From Bradyrhizobium sp. LTSP885 (GTDB taxonomy: Bacteria > Pseudomonadota > Alphaproteobacteria > Rhizobiales > Xanthobacteraceae), in the NCBI RefSeq assembly GCF_000938305.1, contig NZ_JYMT01000006.1, positions 1 to 64,000 of the forward strand: a stretch of DNA of 64,000 nt, in the 5' to 3' direction. The position numbers and the translations under genes were made by a program. How positions within the stretch are numbered: the first letter of the stretch is position 1; every line of letters begins with the position of its first letter. The notes beneath the pieces are model-generated. The model had not been told where the DNA came from, ran no database searches, and was given only the letters and a program-made list of their open reading frames with translations. Positions 1-8,233 of the stretch are shown here, in pieces.

Positions 1-78
1 CGCTCTCCAACGACATCTGCGCGAGCCTCCCAGACGTAAGCGCCGCTATCAGGCCATGATCAAACTATCTTAGCGCCT

Positions 79-196
79 ATGGGCGAAAGCCGGGACCCAT
101 ACTCCGCAGCGGATATTGTGAATGGGATTCGCCGTTCCGACGTAGCGCAACAATTGACCTCGGTGGTTATGGGTCCCGGCCTTCGCCGGGACGACA
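79..196. repeat. Palindromic intergenic repeat, copy A
   Basis: Two inverted arms built on CGGGACCCATA and TATGGGTCCCGG enclose about 70 bases. The same architecture recurs at 788-910. Elements of this kind (REP/BIME-like) are common between genes in Bradyrhizobium-type genomes. Short open frames across it are not credible genes. Confidence 0.7.
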
Positions 197-279
197 GTGA
201 ATTTGTTGCACGGCCTGTGAGTCGCACGTTCGCGTTCTCGCGACATGATTTGTCCGAGCTTTTCATTTCGTTTCGCCCT

Positions 280-646
280 CTCGAAACAGAGGGCGCAGGG
301 AAAGCCGGGTGCACGCTGCACCCGCGGTCCCGTGTGCAATAGTAGTAAGCAACGCACACGAGCATACAGGTTCAGCGGAGGCACTCCGGCTTTCCCTGCG
401 CGATGGGTTACGGCTTATACGTGCTCTCCCCGGCGAAGACCGGGCTTGTTTGTCACCGTCATCCGCGAGATGCGTAAGCGCCTTGCGAACTTTTGCCTGC
501 CACTGGGGCGTCGGGACCACACGATTTCACCGTCCGCCTTACGCGTGCCCGTCAGTCACACGCCCGGCGTCCACCGCATCCCACCGCGCGTTCGTGACGT
601 GCGCTCGCCCCTCAATCGGGTGGGACGGGGAAATTCATACACCTGA
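280..646. repeat. Non-coding repeat-like stretch with spurious open frames
   Basis: Several overlapping frames are open on both strands, none with a ribosome binding site or recognisable domain, and their translations are rich in Arg, Pro and Ser. A hairpin lies at about 308-324 (GGGTGCA / TGCACCC). From memory, near-identical stretches recur in Bradyrhizobium and Rhodopseudomonas genomes and are often mis-annotated as hypothetical proteins. I see no gene here. Confidence 0.5.
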
Positions 647-787
647 GTTGCCCTTCTGATAAAGCGAAATATTTTTGCGCGGAGGACTTGCCATGTCGGG
701 CAACTCAGTGATTAGGGCGCGGCCTCCGTCCCTTCGTCATTCCGAGGCTCGCCGACAAATCCGCGCGAACGCAGCCACACCCATGCC

Positions 788-910
788 GTCGTCCCTGCGA
801 AAGCAGGGACCCATACTCCGCGGCGGAGTTTGGTTGGCACGACTCGTCATACCAACATGGCACAACAATCAAGGTCGGTGGTTATGGGTCCCTGCTTTCG
901 CAGGGACGAC
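788..910. repeat. Palindromic intergenic repeat, copy B
   Basis: Near-perfect inverted arms (GTCGTCCCTGCGAAAGCAGG at the left and its complement at the right end) enclose about 65 bases. It is structurally the same as the 79-196 element but has CTGC where that copy has CGGC. It sits just downstream of the amidase gene, where a transcript hairpin could act in termination or RNA stability. Confidence 0.75.
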
Positions 911-946
911 ACCGAATTTGATGCACGGTCTGTCACATCCGCCTTC

Positions 947-2377
947 TCAGCCCCGCGCCCACAATTGCCTTGTCAAAACGCCCACCTTGCCCTCGATCGC
1001 TTCGGCGGCATCGAGGCACATGTCCTCGCGATAGCGCGAGCCGACGATCTGGACGCCGACCGGCAACCCGTCATGCAATCCGACCGGCACCACGGCCGCG
1101 GGCAGCCCCAGCACGTTGATCGACGAAATGAAGCGGAGGTCATTCCAGAACAAGTCCTTGACGCGTTGATCGCCGCCGAGATCCGCATTGACCTCGGGCG
1201 TCCGCCGGACCGTGGTCGGCATCAGCACCAGCGGATACTGCTCGAGGAACATCATCCAGTTCCTGATGTGGCGCGACCGTTCGGCGATCGCCTTCATGTA
1301 GCCGGCCTGGTCGAGCGGGTTTGCGAGCGCCATGAAGCCGTGGAACGTCTTCTGGAAGTCGGCACTGCTCGTCGCCAGCATCTGGTCCTGTTGCAGGATC
1401 CGGGTTTCGGTCATGATCAGGTCGCACCAGAGTTGCCAGACCTTGTTGAGATCGGGGACCTCGACCTCACTGACCGCATAGCCGGCATCCGCCAGATAGT
1501 CGGCCGCCTTGCGCTGGAGTGCGATCACCCCGCGATCGGTCTCCATGTCGCCGGGGATCTTTGCGAGCGCGACCTTGATCGGCGCTGCGGGCTTCGGTCC
1601 CTGCAGCGGCGCTGGCACAAACCAGGGATCGCGCGGGTCGCGCTGCGCCATCACCTCGAGGCCGAGGCGGACGTCTGCGACATGGCGCGCCAACGGCCCT
1701 TGCGACGACATGAACTGCGCCATCAGCGGCCGCTCCGCGGTCGCGCTTGGATTGAACGCCGGGATGCGGCCCTGGGTCGGCTTGATGGTGGCGATGCCGT
1801 TGCAGTGGGCCGGCCAGCGCAACGAGCCGCCGATGTCATTGCCATGCGCGATGGTGCCGATGCCGGCGGCGATCGACGCGCCGGCGCCGCCCGAGGAGCC
1901 GCCGCACGTCACGTCCGCATTCCAGGGATTGCGCGTCAACCCGTGCAGCGGGTTGTCGGTGAAGCCCCGCAGCGAGAATTCCGGCGTGTTGGTCAGGCCG
2001 ATGATGATGGCTCCGGCCTTTTTGAGATTGGCCGTCACAGGCGCGTCGCCGGGCGCGATATTGTCCTTTAACGCCACCACCCCGTTCGAGTTGGCCTGGC
2101 CCTCGACGTCGATATTGATCTTGATCGTAACAGGCACGCCATGCAGCGCGCCGACGGCGCTACCCTCGCGCTTGCTCCTGGCCAGCGTCTCGTCCGCGGC
2201 CTTCGCCGCTCTCAATGCGGCGTCGCCGAGGTCGACGACAACGGCGTTGAGCGCGGGATTGGCCTCGCGCTTGCGGTCGAGGTGGGCGCGGACAACTTGC
2301 TCTGAGGTCGCCTCGCCACTCCTGATCGCCGCTGATGTCTCAACGGCGGACCACTGCCAGATCGGTGCTTTCGTCAC
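947..2377 (-). CDS. Amidase (amidase signature family)
   Basis: A 476-residue amidase-signature enzyme, expected to hydrolyse a carboxamide to the acid plus ammonia. The Ser-cisSer-Lys triad is visible: Lys86 in VTIKIN, the cis-Ser in CGGSSGGAG (about 161) and the nucleophile Ser185 in GNDIGGSLRWP. I chose the GTG start because GGAGGAAGG stands just upstream; the longer open frame runs back into the regulator gene. Length is normal for the family. It lies 47 bases downstream of a GntR regulator on the same strand, so the two probably form one unit. The substrate cannot be read from the sequence; the surrounding amino-acid transport genes suggest an amino-acid amide or similar compound (inference). 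Confidence 0.93.
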   Translation of the reverse strand: MTKAPIWQWSAVETSAAIRSGEATSEQVVRAHLDRKREANPALNAVVVDLGDAALRAAKAADETLARSKREGSAVGALHGVPVTIKINIDVEGQANSNGVVALKDNIAPGDAPVTANLKKAGAIIIGLTNTPEFSLRGFTDNPLHGLTRNPWNADVTCGGSSGGAGASIAAGIGTIAHGNDIGGSLRWPAHCNGIATIKPTQGRIPAFNPSATAERPLMAQFMSSQGPLARHVADVRLGLEVMAQRDPRDPWFVPAPLQGPKPAAPIKVALAKIPGDMETDRGVIALQRKAADYLADAGYAVSEVEVPDLNKVWQLWCDLIMTETRILQQDQMLATSSADFQKTFHGFMALANPLDQAGYMKAIAERSRHIRNWMMFLEQYPLVLMPTTVRRTPEVNADLGGDQRVKDLFWNDLRFISSINVLGLPAAVVPVGLHDGLPVGVQIVGSRYREDMCLDAAEAIEGKVGVLTRQLWARG

Positions 2378-2424
2378 GTGCCTTCCTCCACTTGTTGTTG
2401 CTCTACTTGTGCTTGATGGTTCGT

Positions 2425-3219
2425 TCAGTCGAGCCGCAATGGCTCGCTGAAGACCGGCTGATCGATGCCCCGGTCGGTCGCAGGAACGACGACCGCTTCG
2501 GCGCTGAGCACATGGTCGAGCATCACGCGCCGGGCGCGCGCCGCGTTGCCCGAGCGGAACGCGCTCATCAGACGCTTGTGGAAGTCGATGTTCTCGCAAG
2601 TGAAGCTCGCCGCGAATTCCTGCACGCCGGACCTGCCGATCAGATGACGGATGGCCTCATTGACGAACCGGCACACCAGCCCGAGCAGCGGATTGGGGCA
2701 GGCCTCGATCAGAACGTCATGGAAATCGATCTCGGCATGGCGATGATGCTCCCAGTCGGCATCGCCGCCGGGGTGGTGCTTCTGCACGGCAATCGCCTTG
2801 TCGAGCGCGGCGAAATGCGCTGGCGTGAGATGGCCGACCACGCTGAAGGCGAGCTCCGGCTCGATCAGCCGGCGGATCTGGTAGATCTGCGCGGCGCTGA
2901 CGGACTGGAAATAGAAGTAGTTGCTGAGCAGGCCGACGATCCGGTTGATCGATACCGGCGCCACGCGCGCGCCGCCTCCCGGGCCGGTGGTGTTCTGCAC
3001 CAGCCCCTGGACCTCCAGCGATTTCAACGCCTCGCGGATGGTCGAGCGGCTGCAGCCGAACATCTCGATCAGCTCGGGCTCCTGCGGCAGCCGATCGTCG
3101 GGCTTCAATCCCGCCTGGAAGATATGGCTGCGGATCAGATCGGCGACGGCGTCCGACCGCTTGCGCTTGATCGAGGCATGCCGCGAGGGGTCGATGTCCC
3201 TAAAATCCGGTTTATCCAT
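2425..3219 (-). CDS. GntR-family (FCD/FadR-type) transcriptional regulator
   Basis: A 264-residue regulator with an N-terminal winged helix (SRSTIREALKSLEVQGLV, about residues 60-77) and a C-terminal all-helical FCD domain rich in His and Asp (HHRHAEIDFHDVL and ENIDFHKRL), the pattern that binds metal and a carboxylate ligand in this family. ATG at 3219 is chosen; a TTG 12 codons earlier is in frame but would put a perfect palindrome inside the gene. No strong Shine-Dalgarno precedes the ATG. It likely controls the downstream amidase and itself. Confidence 0.9.
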   Translation of the reverse strand: MDKPDFRDIDPSRHASIKRKRSDAVADLIRSHIFQAGLKPDDRLPQEPELIEMFGCSRSTIREALKSLEVQGLVQNTTGPGGGARVAPVSINRIVGLLSNYFYFQSVSAAQIYQIRRLIEPELAFSVVGHLTPAHFAALDKAIAVQKHHPGGDADWEHHRHAEIDFHDVLIEACPNPLLGLVCRFVNEAIRHLIGRSGVQEFAASFTCENIDFHKRLMSAFRSGNAARARRVMLDHVLSAEAVVVPATDRGIDQPVFSEPLRLD

Positions 3220-3233
3220 TTTATGATCATAAA
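3220..3233. promoter_or_regulatory. Candidate GntR operator, perfect 14-bp palindrome
   Basis: TTTATGATCATAAA is perfectly self-complementary and abuts the ATG of the GntR gene on its upstream side. Position and symmetry fit an autoregulatory operator; binding is inference. Confidence 0.5.
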
Positions 3234-3278
3234 TAGATTTTGGCCGGGTTTGCAAGCTGCTTCGATCGGCTCCCTCAA

Positions 3279-3474
3279 CTCGTCATGGCTGGGCAAAGCC
3301 GTCTGAAGGACGGCGTCGCTTCCGCTCGCCTATGTCCCGGCCATCCACTTCTTTCTACGCGGTAACCGAAGACGTGGATGCCCGGCAGCCGGCTGCGCCA
3401 AGGCTTCGCCGAGCCGTGATGCCAGCCTCGCCGAAGCTTCAGCGAAGGCGGGCACAAGGCCGGGCATGACGAGT
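3279..3474. repeat. Palindromic intergenic repeat (BIME-like)
   Basis: The outer arms ACTCGTCATGGCTGGGC and GCCGGGCATGACGAGT are complementary with two mismatches, and inner arms around ATCCAC and GTGGAT nest inside. The element fills the gap between the GntR gene and the 3' end of the permease operon. No gene is present between 3220 and 3539. Confidence 0.7.
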
Positions 3475-3539
3475 TTGTGGAGCGATCGACGCACATTGGC
3501 GAGACTGCAGCGCGTAGCCGCAGTCCGATTTCGCTATCC

Positions 3540-4661
3540 TCAGCCTTGCGCGCGCTGCGCCTCGAGGCTGCGGCTGTAGCGCGACATCGCAAAGCAGAAC
3601 ACGAAGTAGATCACGCCGACGAAGACGTAGACCTCGACGCTGAAGGACTGCCAGGCCGGATCGACGATCGCGGTCTTCGCGGTCGTCAGCAAGTCGAAGA
3701 TGCCGATGATCAGGACCAGGCTGGTGTCCTTGAAGAAGGCGATGAAGGTGTTGACCAGCGGCGGGATGACGTGGCGAATCGCCTGCGGCAGCACGATCAG
3801 CGCGTTCTTCTGCCAGTAGGACAGCCCGATCGCGTCAGCAGCCTCATATTGCCCGCGCGGCACCGCCTGCAGGCCGCCGCGCACCACTTCGGCAAGGTAG
3901 GCGCCGGCATAGAGGATGAAGGCGATCTGCGCCCGCAGCAATTTGTCGATGTTGACGCCGTCGGGCATGAACAGCGGAAACATCACGCTTGCCATGAACA
4001 GCAGGCTGATCAACGGCACGCCGCGGATCAGCTCGACATAGAGCACGCAGAGCGAGCGGATCGCCGGCAGTTTTGAGCGGCGGCCGAGCGCGACCAGGAT
4101 TCCGAGTGGAAAGCCGAAGGCGAGCCCGAAAGTGGCGAGGATCAGCGTCACCGGCAGGCCGCCCCAGCGGTCCTGCGTGACGAAGGACATTCCGAGAATG
4201 CCGCCCCACATCAGGAGGCCGATTGCGACCAGCGCCGCGGCCCAGAACAGGATCAGCTCCTTGCGCCAGAAGCCGCGGCGGCTCGATACGGCGAACAGCG
4301 CGATGAAGATCGCAACCGCAAGCGCCGGCCGCCACTGCTCGTCGAACGGATAGGTGCCGAACAGGATGAAGCGGTATTTCTCGGGGATCACCGCCCAGCA
4401 GGCTCCCAATCCGTGCGCCGCGCGGCACGCGCTGGTATCGCTGCCGGAGACGGTCCAGACCGCGTTGGCGACACCCCACTGCCAGAGGCTGATGCAGGCC
4501 TTGCCGAGCACGGCCAACATCAGCAGCGTCGCGATGCTCGAGGGGATCGAGGGGAACAGATTGGCGCGCACCCATGCGATGATCTGGCCGCTGAGCGTCC
4601 GCGGCGCGCGCGACCGGCCGATCGGCAGTGGATCTTGCGGGACGTGCGCGACCGAGCTCAT
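3540..4661 (-). CDS. aapM: Amino-acid ABC transporter permease, AapM/BztC-like
   Basis: A 373-residue inner-membrane permease of the polar amino acid (HAAT) family. About the first 170 residues hold extra membrane segments typical of AapM/BztC, followed by the conserved permease core; the EAA loop that docks the ATPase is EAADAIGLSYWQKNALIVLP. The ATG lies one base after the stop of the upstream permease, so the two are translationally coupled and should form a heterodimer. The family normally works with an AapP ATPase, which is not found here: the operon ends at this gene. The Aap-type name rests on length and motif resemblance; the exact substrate is unknown. Confidence 0.88.
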   Translation of the reverse strand: MSSVAHVPQDPLPIGRSRAPRTLSGQIIAWVRANLFPSIPSSIATLLMLAVLGKACISLWQWGVANAVWTVSGSDTSACRAAHGLGACWAVIPEKYRFILFGTYPFDEQWRPALAVAIFIALFAVSSRRGFWRKELILFWAAALVAIGLLMWGGILGMSFVTQDRWGGLPVTLILATFGLAFGFPLGILVALGRRSKLPAIRSLCVLYVELIRGVPLISLLFMASVMFPLFMPDGVNIDKLLRAQIAFILYAGAYLAEVVRGGLQAVPRGQYEAADAIGLSYWQKNALIVLPQAIRHVIPPLVNTFIAFFKDTSLVLIIGIFDLLTTAKTAIVDPAWQSFSVEVYVFVGVIYFVFCFAMSRYSRSLEAQRAQG

Positions 4662-4662
4662 C

Positions 4663-5850
4663 TCAGCGCTCCACCAGCGCGATCCGCGCATTATACCAGT
4701 TCATGAAGAAGCTGATGCCGAGGCTGATGGTGAGGAACACCATCATGATCAGCGCGATCGACTCGATCGCCTGCCCGGTCTGGTTCAGCGTGGTGTTGGC
4801 AATCGAGACGATGTCCTGATAGCCGACGGCGACCGCGAGCGAGGAATTCTTGGTCAGGTTCAAATACTGGCTCGTCATCGGCGGGATGATGACGCGCAGC
4901 GCCTGCGGCAACACGATGTGTTGCAGCACGAAGCCGCGTTTCAGGCCGAGCGCCTTGGCGGCATCTGATTGCCCGCGCGGCACCGCCTGGATGCCGCTGC
5001 GCACGATCTCGGCGATGAAGGCCGAGGTGTAGGTGACGAGCGCGATCAGCAGCGCAAAATATTCCGGCGCCAATGTCGAGCCGCCGACAAAATTGAAGCC
5101 GCGCAGCTCGGGAAATTCGATGCCCCAGCTCGCGCCCGCGAGATACGACACCAGCACGGGCAGCACGCCCACAAGGCCGAGCGCATAGGGCCAGGCCGGC
5201 CGCACCTTGCCGTCCAGCATTTGCTGGCCGATCAGGCGACGCCTGATCAGATAGAGGACGAGCAGCCCGGCAACGAGTGCGAGGATCGTCCACCAATTGG
5301 CCTCGTGCAGCGGGACGGATGGGATGATGAGACCGCGGTTCGACAGGAACACGCCCTCGACCGGCTGCCATGCCTGCCGCGCCGCCGGCAGCCCCTGCAT
5401 CAGCACGTACCAGAACAACAATTGCAGCAGGATCGGCAGGCCGCGCAGCACCTCGACATAGACGGCCGCGAGCCGCGACAGCAGCCAGTTCGACGACAGC
5501 CGCGCGATCCCGACCAGCGTGCCGATCACGGTCGCGAGCACAATGCCGATCACGGCGACACGCATCGTGTTGACGAGGCCGACGAGGAAGGCGCGCAGAT
5601 AGGTGTTCTTGGGGCTGTAGTCGATCCAGCTGTCGGCGATCGGCATCCCGGCTTCACGGCCGAGGAAGGCGAAGCCGGTCGAGATGCGGCGCACCGAAAG
5701 ATTATGGACGGCGTTCGACCACAGCCAGGCGACGATTGCGATCGCGATGCCGACCACCACAATCTGCCAGAACAGACCGGCGATACGCGGATCATCAAGC
5801 GACAAGCGCCAGGGCCGCGTGGGAGGAGGTTTCGGCGTCGATGTCGTCAC
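4663..5850 (-). CDS. aapQ: Amino-acid ABC transporter permease, AapQ/BztB-like
   Basis: A 395-residue permease with the long AapQ/BztB layout: an N-terminal segment, a periplasmic insert (about 90-130), and a C-terminal core with the EAA loop DAAKALGLKRGFVLQHIVLP. The GTG at 5850 is preferred: the open frame extends further upstream only by running through a dispersed hairpin repeat (5882-5933), which also supplies a weakly plausible alternative ATG at 5883. It is divergent from the RpiR gene at 5990. The 140-base divergent region carries that repeat and an 11-bp inverted repeat, so both transcription units may answer to the RpiR protein. Confidence 0.87.
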   Translation of the reverse strand: MTTSTPKPPPTRPWRLSLDDPRIAGLFWQIVVVGIAIAIVAWLWSNAVHNLSVRRISTGFAFLGREAGMPIADSWIDYSPKNTYLRAFLVGLVNTMRVAVIGIVLATVIGTLVGIARLSSNWLLSRLAAVYVEVLRGLPILLQLLFWYVLMQGLPAARQAWQPVEGVFLSNRGLIIPSVPLHEANWWTILALVAGLLVLYLIRRRLIGQQMLDGKVRPAWPYALGLVGVLPVLVSYLAGASWGIEFPELRGFNFVGGSTLAPEYFALLIALVTYTSAFIAEIVRSGIQAVPRGQSDAAKALGLKRGFVLQHIVLPQALRVIIPPMTSQYLNLTKNSSLAVAVGYQDIVSIANTTLNQTGQAIESIALIMMVFLTISLGISFFMNWYNARIALVER

Positions 5851-5881
5851 AGCACAAGGATCCCCGAGAAACGATCGCAAG

Positions 5882-5933
5882 AGCATTTTCGAGCGAAGTG
5901 GATACCGGTTCGCGTGAAGAAAACGCGTCAAAA
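5882..5933. repeat. Dispersed hairpin repeat, copy 1
   Basis: A 52-base element with complementary outer ends (GCATTTTC / GAAAACGC) and inner arms GCGAA / TTCGC around GTGGATACCGG. It matches the element at 35041-35092 at 50 of 52 positions and is present in decayed form at 44143-44192 and as one arm, inverted, at 34631-34651. It lies in the divergent promoter region between aapQ and the RpiR gene. Confidence 0.8.
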
Positions 5934-5948
5934 TTGAACTGCGCACTT

Positions 5949-5985
5949 CATATGTTGCACCAAATCTGGATTCATGCAACATATG
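5949..5985. promoter_or_regulatory. Candidate RpiR operator, 11-bp inverted repeat
   Basis: CATATGTTGCA at 5949-5959 and TGCAACATATG at 5975-5985 are perfect complements separated by 15 bases. The right arm ends five bases before the RpiR start codon, so binding would block both transcription and ribosome access. A site for the RpiR protein, acting on both divergent units, is the natural inference. Confidence 0.6.
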
Positions 5986-5989
5986 TTTC

Positions 5990-6865
5990 ATGGCCCAGGT
6001 TCAGCCGAAACCATCGCCCCTCAACGAATTGTGCAGCGCGCTGCCGTCGCTGCCTATGCGGTTGCAGGAGGTCGGTCGTTTTGTCGCAGCCAATGATTAC
6101 GACGCCACCACGCGCTCGATGCGCGACCTCGCCTCCGTCGCCGGCGCCGATCCCGCGTCCTTCACCCGTCTTGCCAAGGCGCTCGGCTATTCCGGCTGGG
6201 ATGAATTGCGTGCCGCGCTGACAGAGGCGCGCCGGCCCGCGCAGGTCTCGCCGTTCTCCGGCCGCGCCAAAAGCCGCCGCGCCGGCCCGAACGCCGATGT
6301 CACGCTGGTCAACGAAAAGCTGGAGGCCGAAGCTGCCGGCCTTGCGCGCATCTCGTCGAGCGCGATTGCCGAGGCCGCACGTGCATTGCACAGCGCAAAC
6401 CGCATCTGGATATCAGGCTTTCGCAGCTGCCGCAGCGTCGCGGAACTGCTGACGTACCAGCTCCGCCTGTTCCGTCCTGACGCGGTGCAACTGGTCGGCG
6501 GCTCCGGGCCGTTCGATCTCGACCACGGCGCGTTCCGCGCCGATGACGCCGTGGTCGTGCTCGGCTTCGCGCCCTACACAACGGTCAGCGTCGAGACGGC
6601 GCGCGCGGCGCATCAGGCCGGCGCCACGCTGATCGCGATTTCAGATACGATCAGCGCGCCGATGGCCGAGGGGGCCGACCACCTGCTGTTGTTCGAGGCC
6701 GCCGCCTCGCCCGGCTTCTTCCCGAGCCTGACCGGCGCGATCGCGATCGCGCAGTCGCTGGCTGCCGTCACCTTCACGCTGGGCGGCGCGGCCGCAAAAC
6801 GCAAGCTGGAACAGACCGAGGGCCGTTTGGCCGAGATGTCGCAATATTTTGTCGAGAAAGGATGA
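5990..6865 (+). CDS. RpiR-family transcriptional regulator (HTH + SIS)
   Basis: A 291-residue regulator: N-terminal HTH_6 domain (about 10-85, with SMRDLASVAGADPASFTRLA as the recognition region) and a C-terminal SIS sugar-isomerase fold (about 120-270, RIWISGFRSCRSVAELL at its start). SIS domains in this family usually sense a phosphorylated sugar or a related metabolite. Its stop overlaps the start of the aminotransferase gene by four bases (ATGA), so they are co-translated. It probably regulates this operon and the divergent permease operon through the inverted repeat at 5949-5985. The ligand is unknown. Confidence 0.9.
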   Translation: MAQVQPKPSPLNELCSALPSLPMRLQEVGRFVAANDYDATTRSMRDLASVAGADPASFTRLAKALGYSGWDELRAALTEARRPAQVSPFSGRAKSRRAGPNADVTLVNEKLEAEAAGLARISSSAIAEAARALHSANRIWISGFRSCRSVAELLTYQLRLFRPDAVQLVGGSGPFDLDHGAFRADDAVVVLGFAPYTTVSVETARAAHQAGATLIAISDTISAPMAEGADHLLLFEAAASPGFFPSLTGAIAIAQSLAAVTFTLGGAAAKRKLEQTEGRLAEMSQYFVEKG

Positions 6866-8220
6866 CTGTCATGGCCGCCCCCAAGAGCCGCGTGATGCAT
6901 CGAAGCCTGCGCGAAACCCCGCCAAAGGCCATCGGCGGCGACGGTGTCTGGCTGATCGCCGAGGACGGCCGCCGCATCCTGGATTCTTCCGGCGGTGCCG
7001 CGGTGTCCTGCCTCGGCCACCAGCATCCGCGCGTGTTAGCTGCGATCGCAAAGCAGGCCTCGACCCTCGCCTATGCCCACACCGGTTTCTTCTCGTCGGC
7101 GCCGGCGGAAGAACTCGCCGAGCGGCTGGTCGGCCATGAGCCGGGCGGACTGGCGTATGCGTATTTCGTCAGCGGCGGCTCGGAGGCGATCGAGGCTTCG
7201 ATCAAGCTGGCGCGGCAATATTTCATCGAGCGCGGCGAACCGAGGCGCGCGCGCTTCATCGCACGCCGCCAGAGCTATCACGGCAACACGCTGGGCGCGC
7301 TGTCGGCCGGCGGCAACGCCTGGCGCCGCGAGCCCTATGCGCCGCTGCTGTCGCCGGCGTTCAGCCATGTCACCCCGGCGTTCGCCTATCACGAGAAGCT
7401 TGACGACGAGTCGGAAGCCGGTTTCGTGGCGCGGCTCGCGGCGGACCTTGAAGCCGAATTCCAGCGCCTCGGCCCCGACACCGTCGCAGCCTTCATCGCC
7501 GAGCCGGTGGTCGGCGCCACCGCCGGCGCGGTGACGGCGCCGGAGGGTTACTTCAAGGCGGTGCGCGAGATCTGCAATCGCCATGGCGCGCTCTTGATCC
7601 TCGACGAAGTCATGTGCGGCATGGGCCGCACCGGCACGTTGCATGCGTGGGAACAGGAAGGCATCGCGCCCGACATCCAGGCGATCGCCAAGGGCCTCGG
7701 CGGCGGCTATCAGCCGATCGGCGCAATGCTCGCCAGCGGCACCATCGTCGACACCGTACGCAGCGGCTCCGGCGCGTTCCAGCACGGCCATACCTATCTG
7801 GCGCATCCCTTGGCCTGCGCCGCCGCGCTCGAGGTGCAAAAGATCATCAGCGACGAGAAGCTGCTCGACCAGGTCAAGGCGCGCGGCAGGCAACTCGAGC
7901 AGCGGCTCGTCGAGCGCTTCGGCAATCACCGCCATGTCGGCGACATCAGGGGCCGCGGTCTGTTCTGGGGCATCGAGCTCGTCGCCGACCGAGCCACGCG
8001 GCAGCCGTTCGACCCCAAACTGAAATTGCATGCGCGGATCAAGTCGTCCGCCTTTGCCGGCGGGCTCGCCTGCTACCCGTCCGGCGGCACCGCCGATGGC
8101 CAGAGCGGCGACCATGTGCTGCTCGCCCCGCCCTATATCGCCACGTCAGGCGATATCGACATGATCGTCGAACGGCTCGGCGCTGCCGTCGACAGTGCGT
8201 TGAAAGATATTGGTCAGTAG
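6862..8220 (+). CDS. Class III PLP-dependent aminotransferase
   Basis: A 452-residue fold-type I, class III (omega) aminotransferase. Visible landmarks are the phosphate-binding VSGGSEAIEASIKLARQY, Asp248 in LILDEVMCGMGRTG, and the PLP Schiff-base Lys277 in AIAKGLGGGYQPIGA. The family moves an amino group from amino acids or amines to a keto acid. Its ATG overlaps the stop of the RpiR gene. A binding-protein gene follows after 13 bases with a strong ribosome site, which suggests that the imported solute or a product of it is the amino donor (inference). Confidence 0.93.
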   Translation: MTVMAAPKSRVMHRSLRETPPKAIGGDGVWLIAEDGRRILDSSGGAAVSCLGHQHPRVLAAIAKQASTLAYAHTGFFSSAPAEELAERLVGHEPGGLAYAYFVSGGSEAIEASIKLARQYFIERGEPRRARFIARRQSYHGNTLGALSAGGNAWRREPYAPLLSPAFSHVTPAFAYHEKLDDESEAGFVARLAADLEAEFQRLGPDTVAAFIAEPVVGATAGAVTAPEGYFKAVREICNRHGALLILDEVMCGMGRTGTLHAWEQEGIAPDIQAIAKGLGGGYQPIGAMLASGTIVDTVRSGSGAFQHGHTYLAHPLACAAALEVQKIISDEKLLDQVKARGRQLEQRLVERFGNHRHVGDIRGRGLFWGIELVADRATRQPFDPKLKLHARIKSSAFAGGLACYPSGGTADGQSGDHVLLAPPYIATSGDIDMIVERLGAAVDSALKDIGQ

Positions 8221-8233
8221 GAGGAGGAGTACC

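Noticed and set aside
280..646. Possible small genes in the left-end region
   Set aside because: Open in several frames on both strands, without ribosome sites; the text resembles known repeat-derived spurious frames.
830..2071. Long plus-strand open frame (about 413 codons) opposite the amidase gene
   Set aside because: It is a reverse-strand shadow: the amidase on the minus strand has a full catalytic triad and ribosome site, and the plus-strand translation is rich in Arg and His with no domain.
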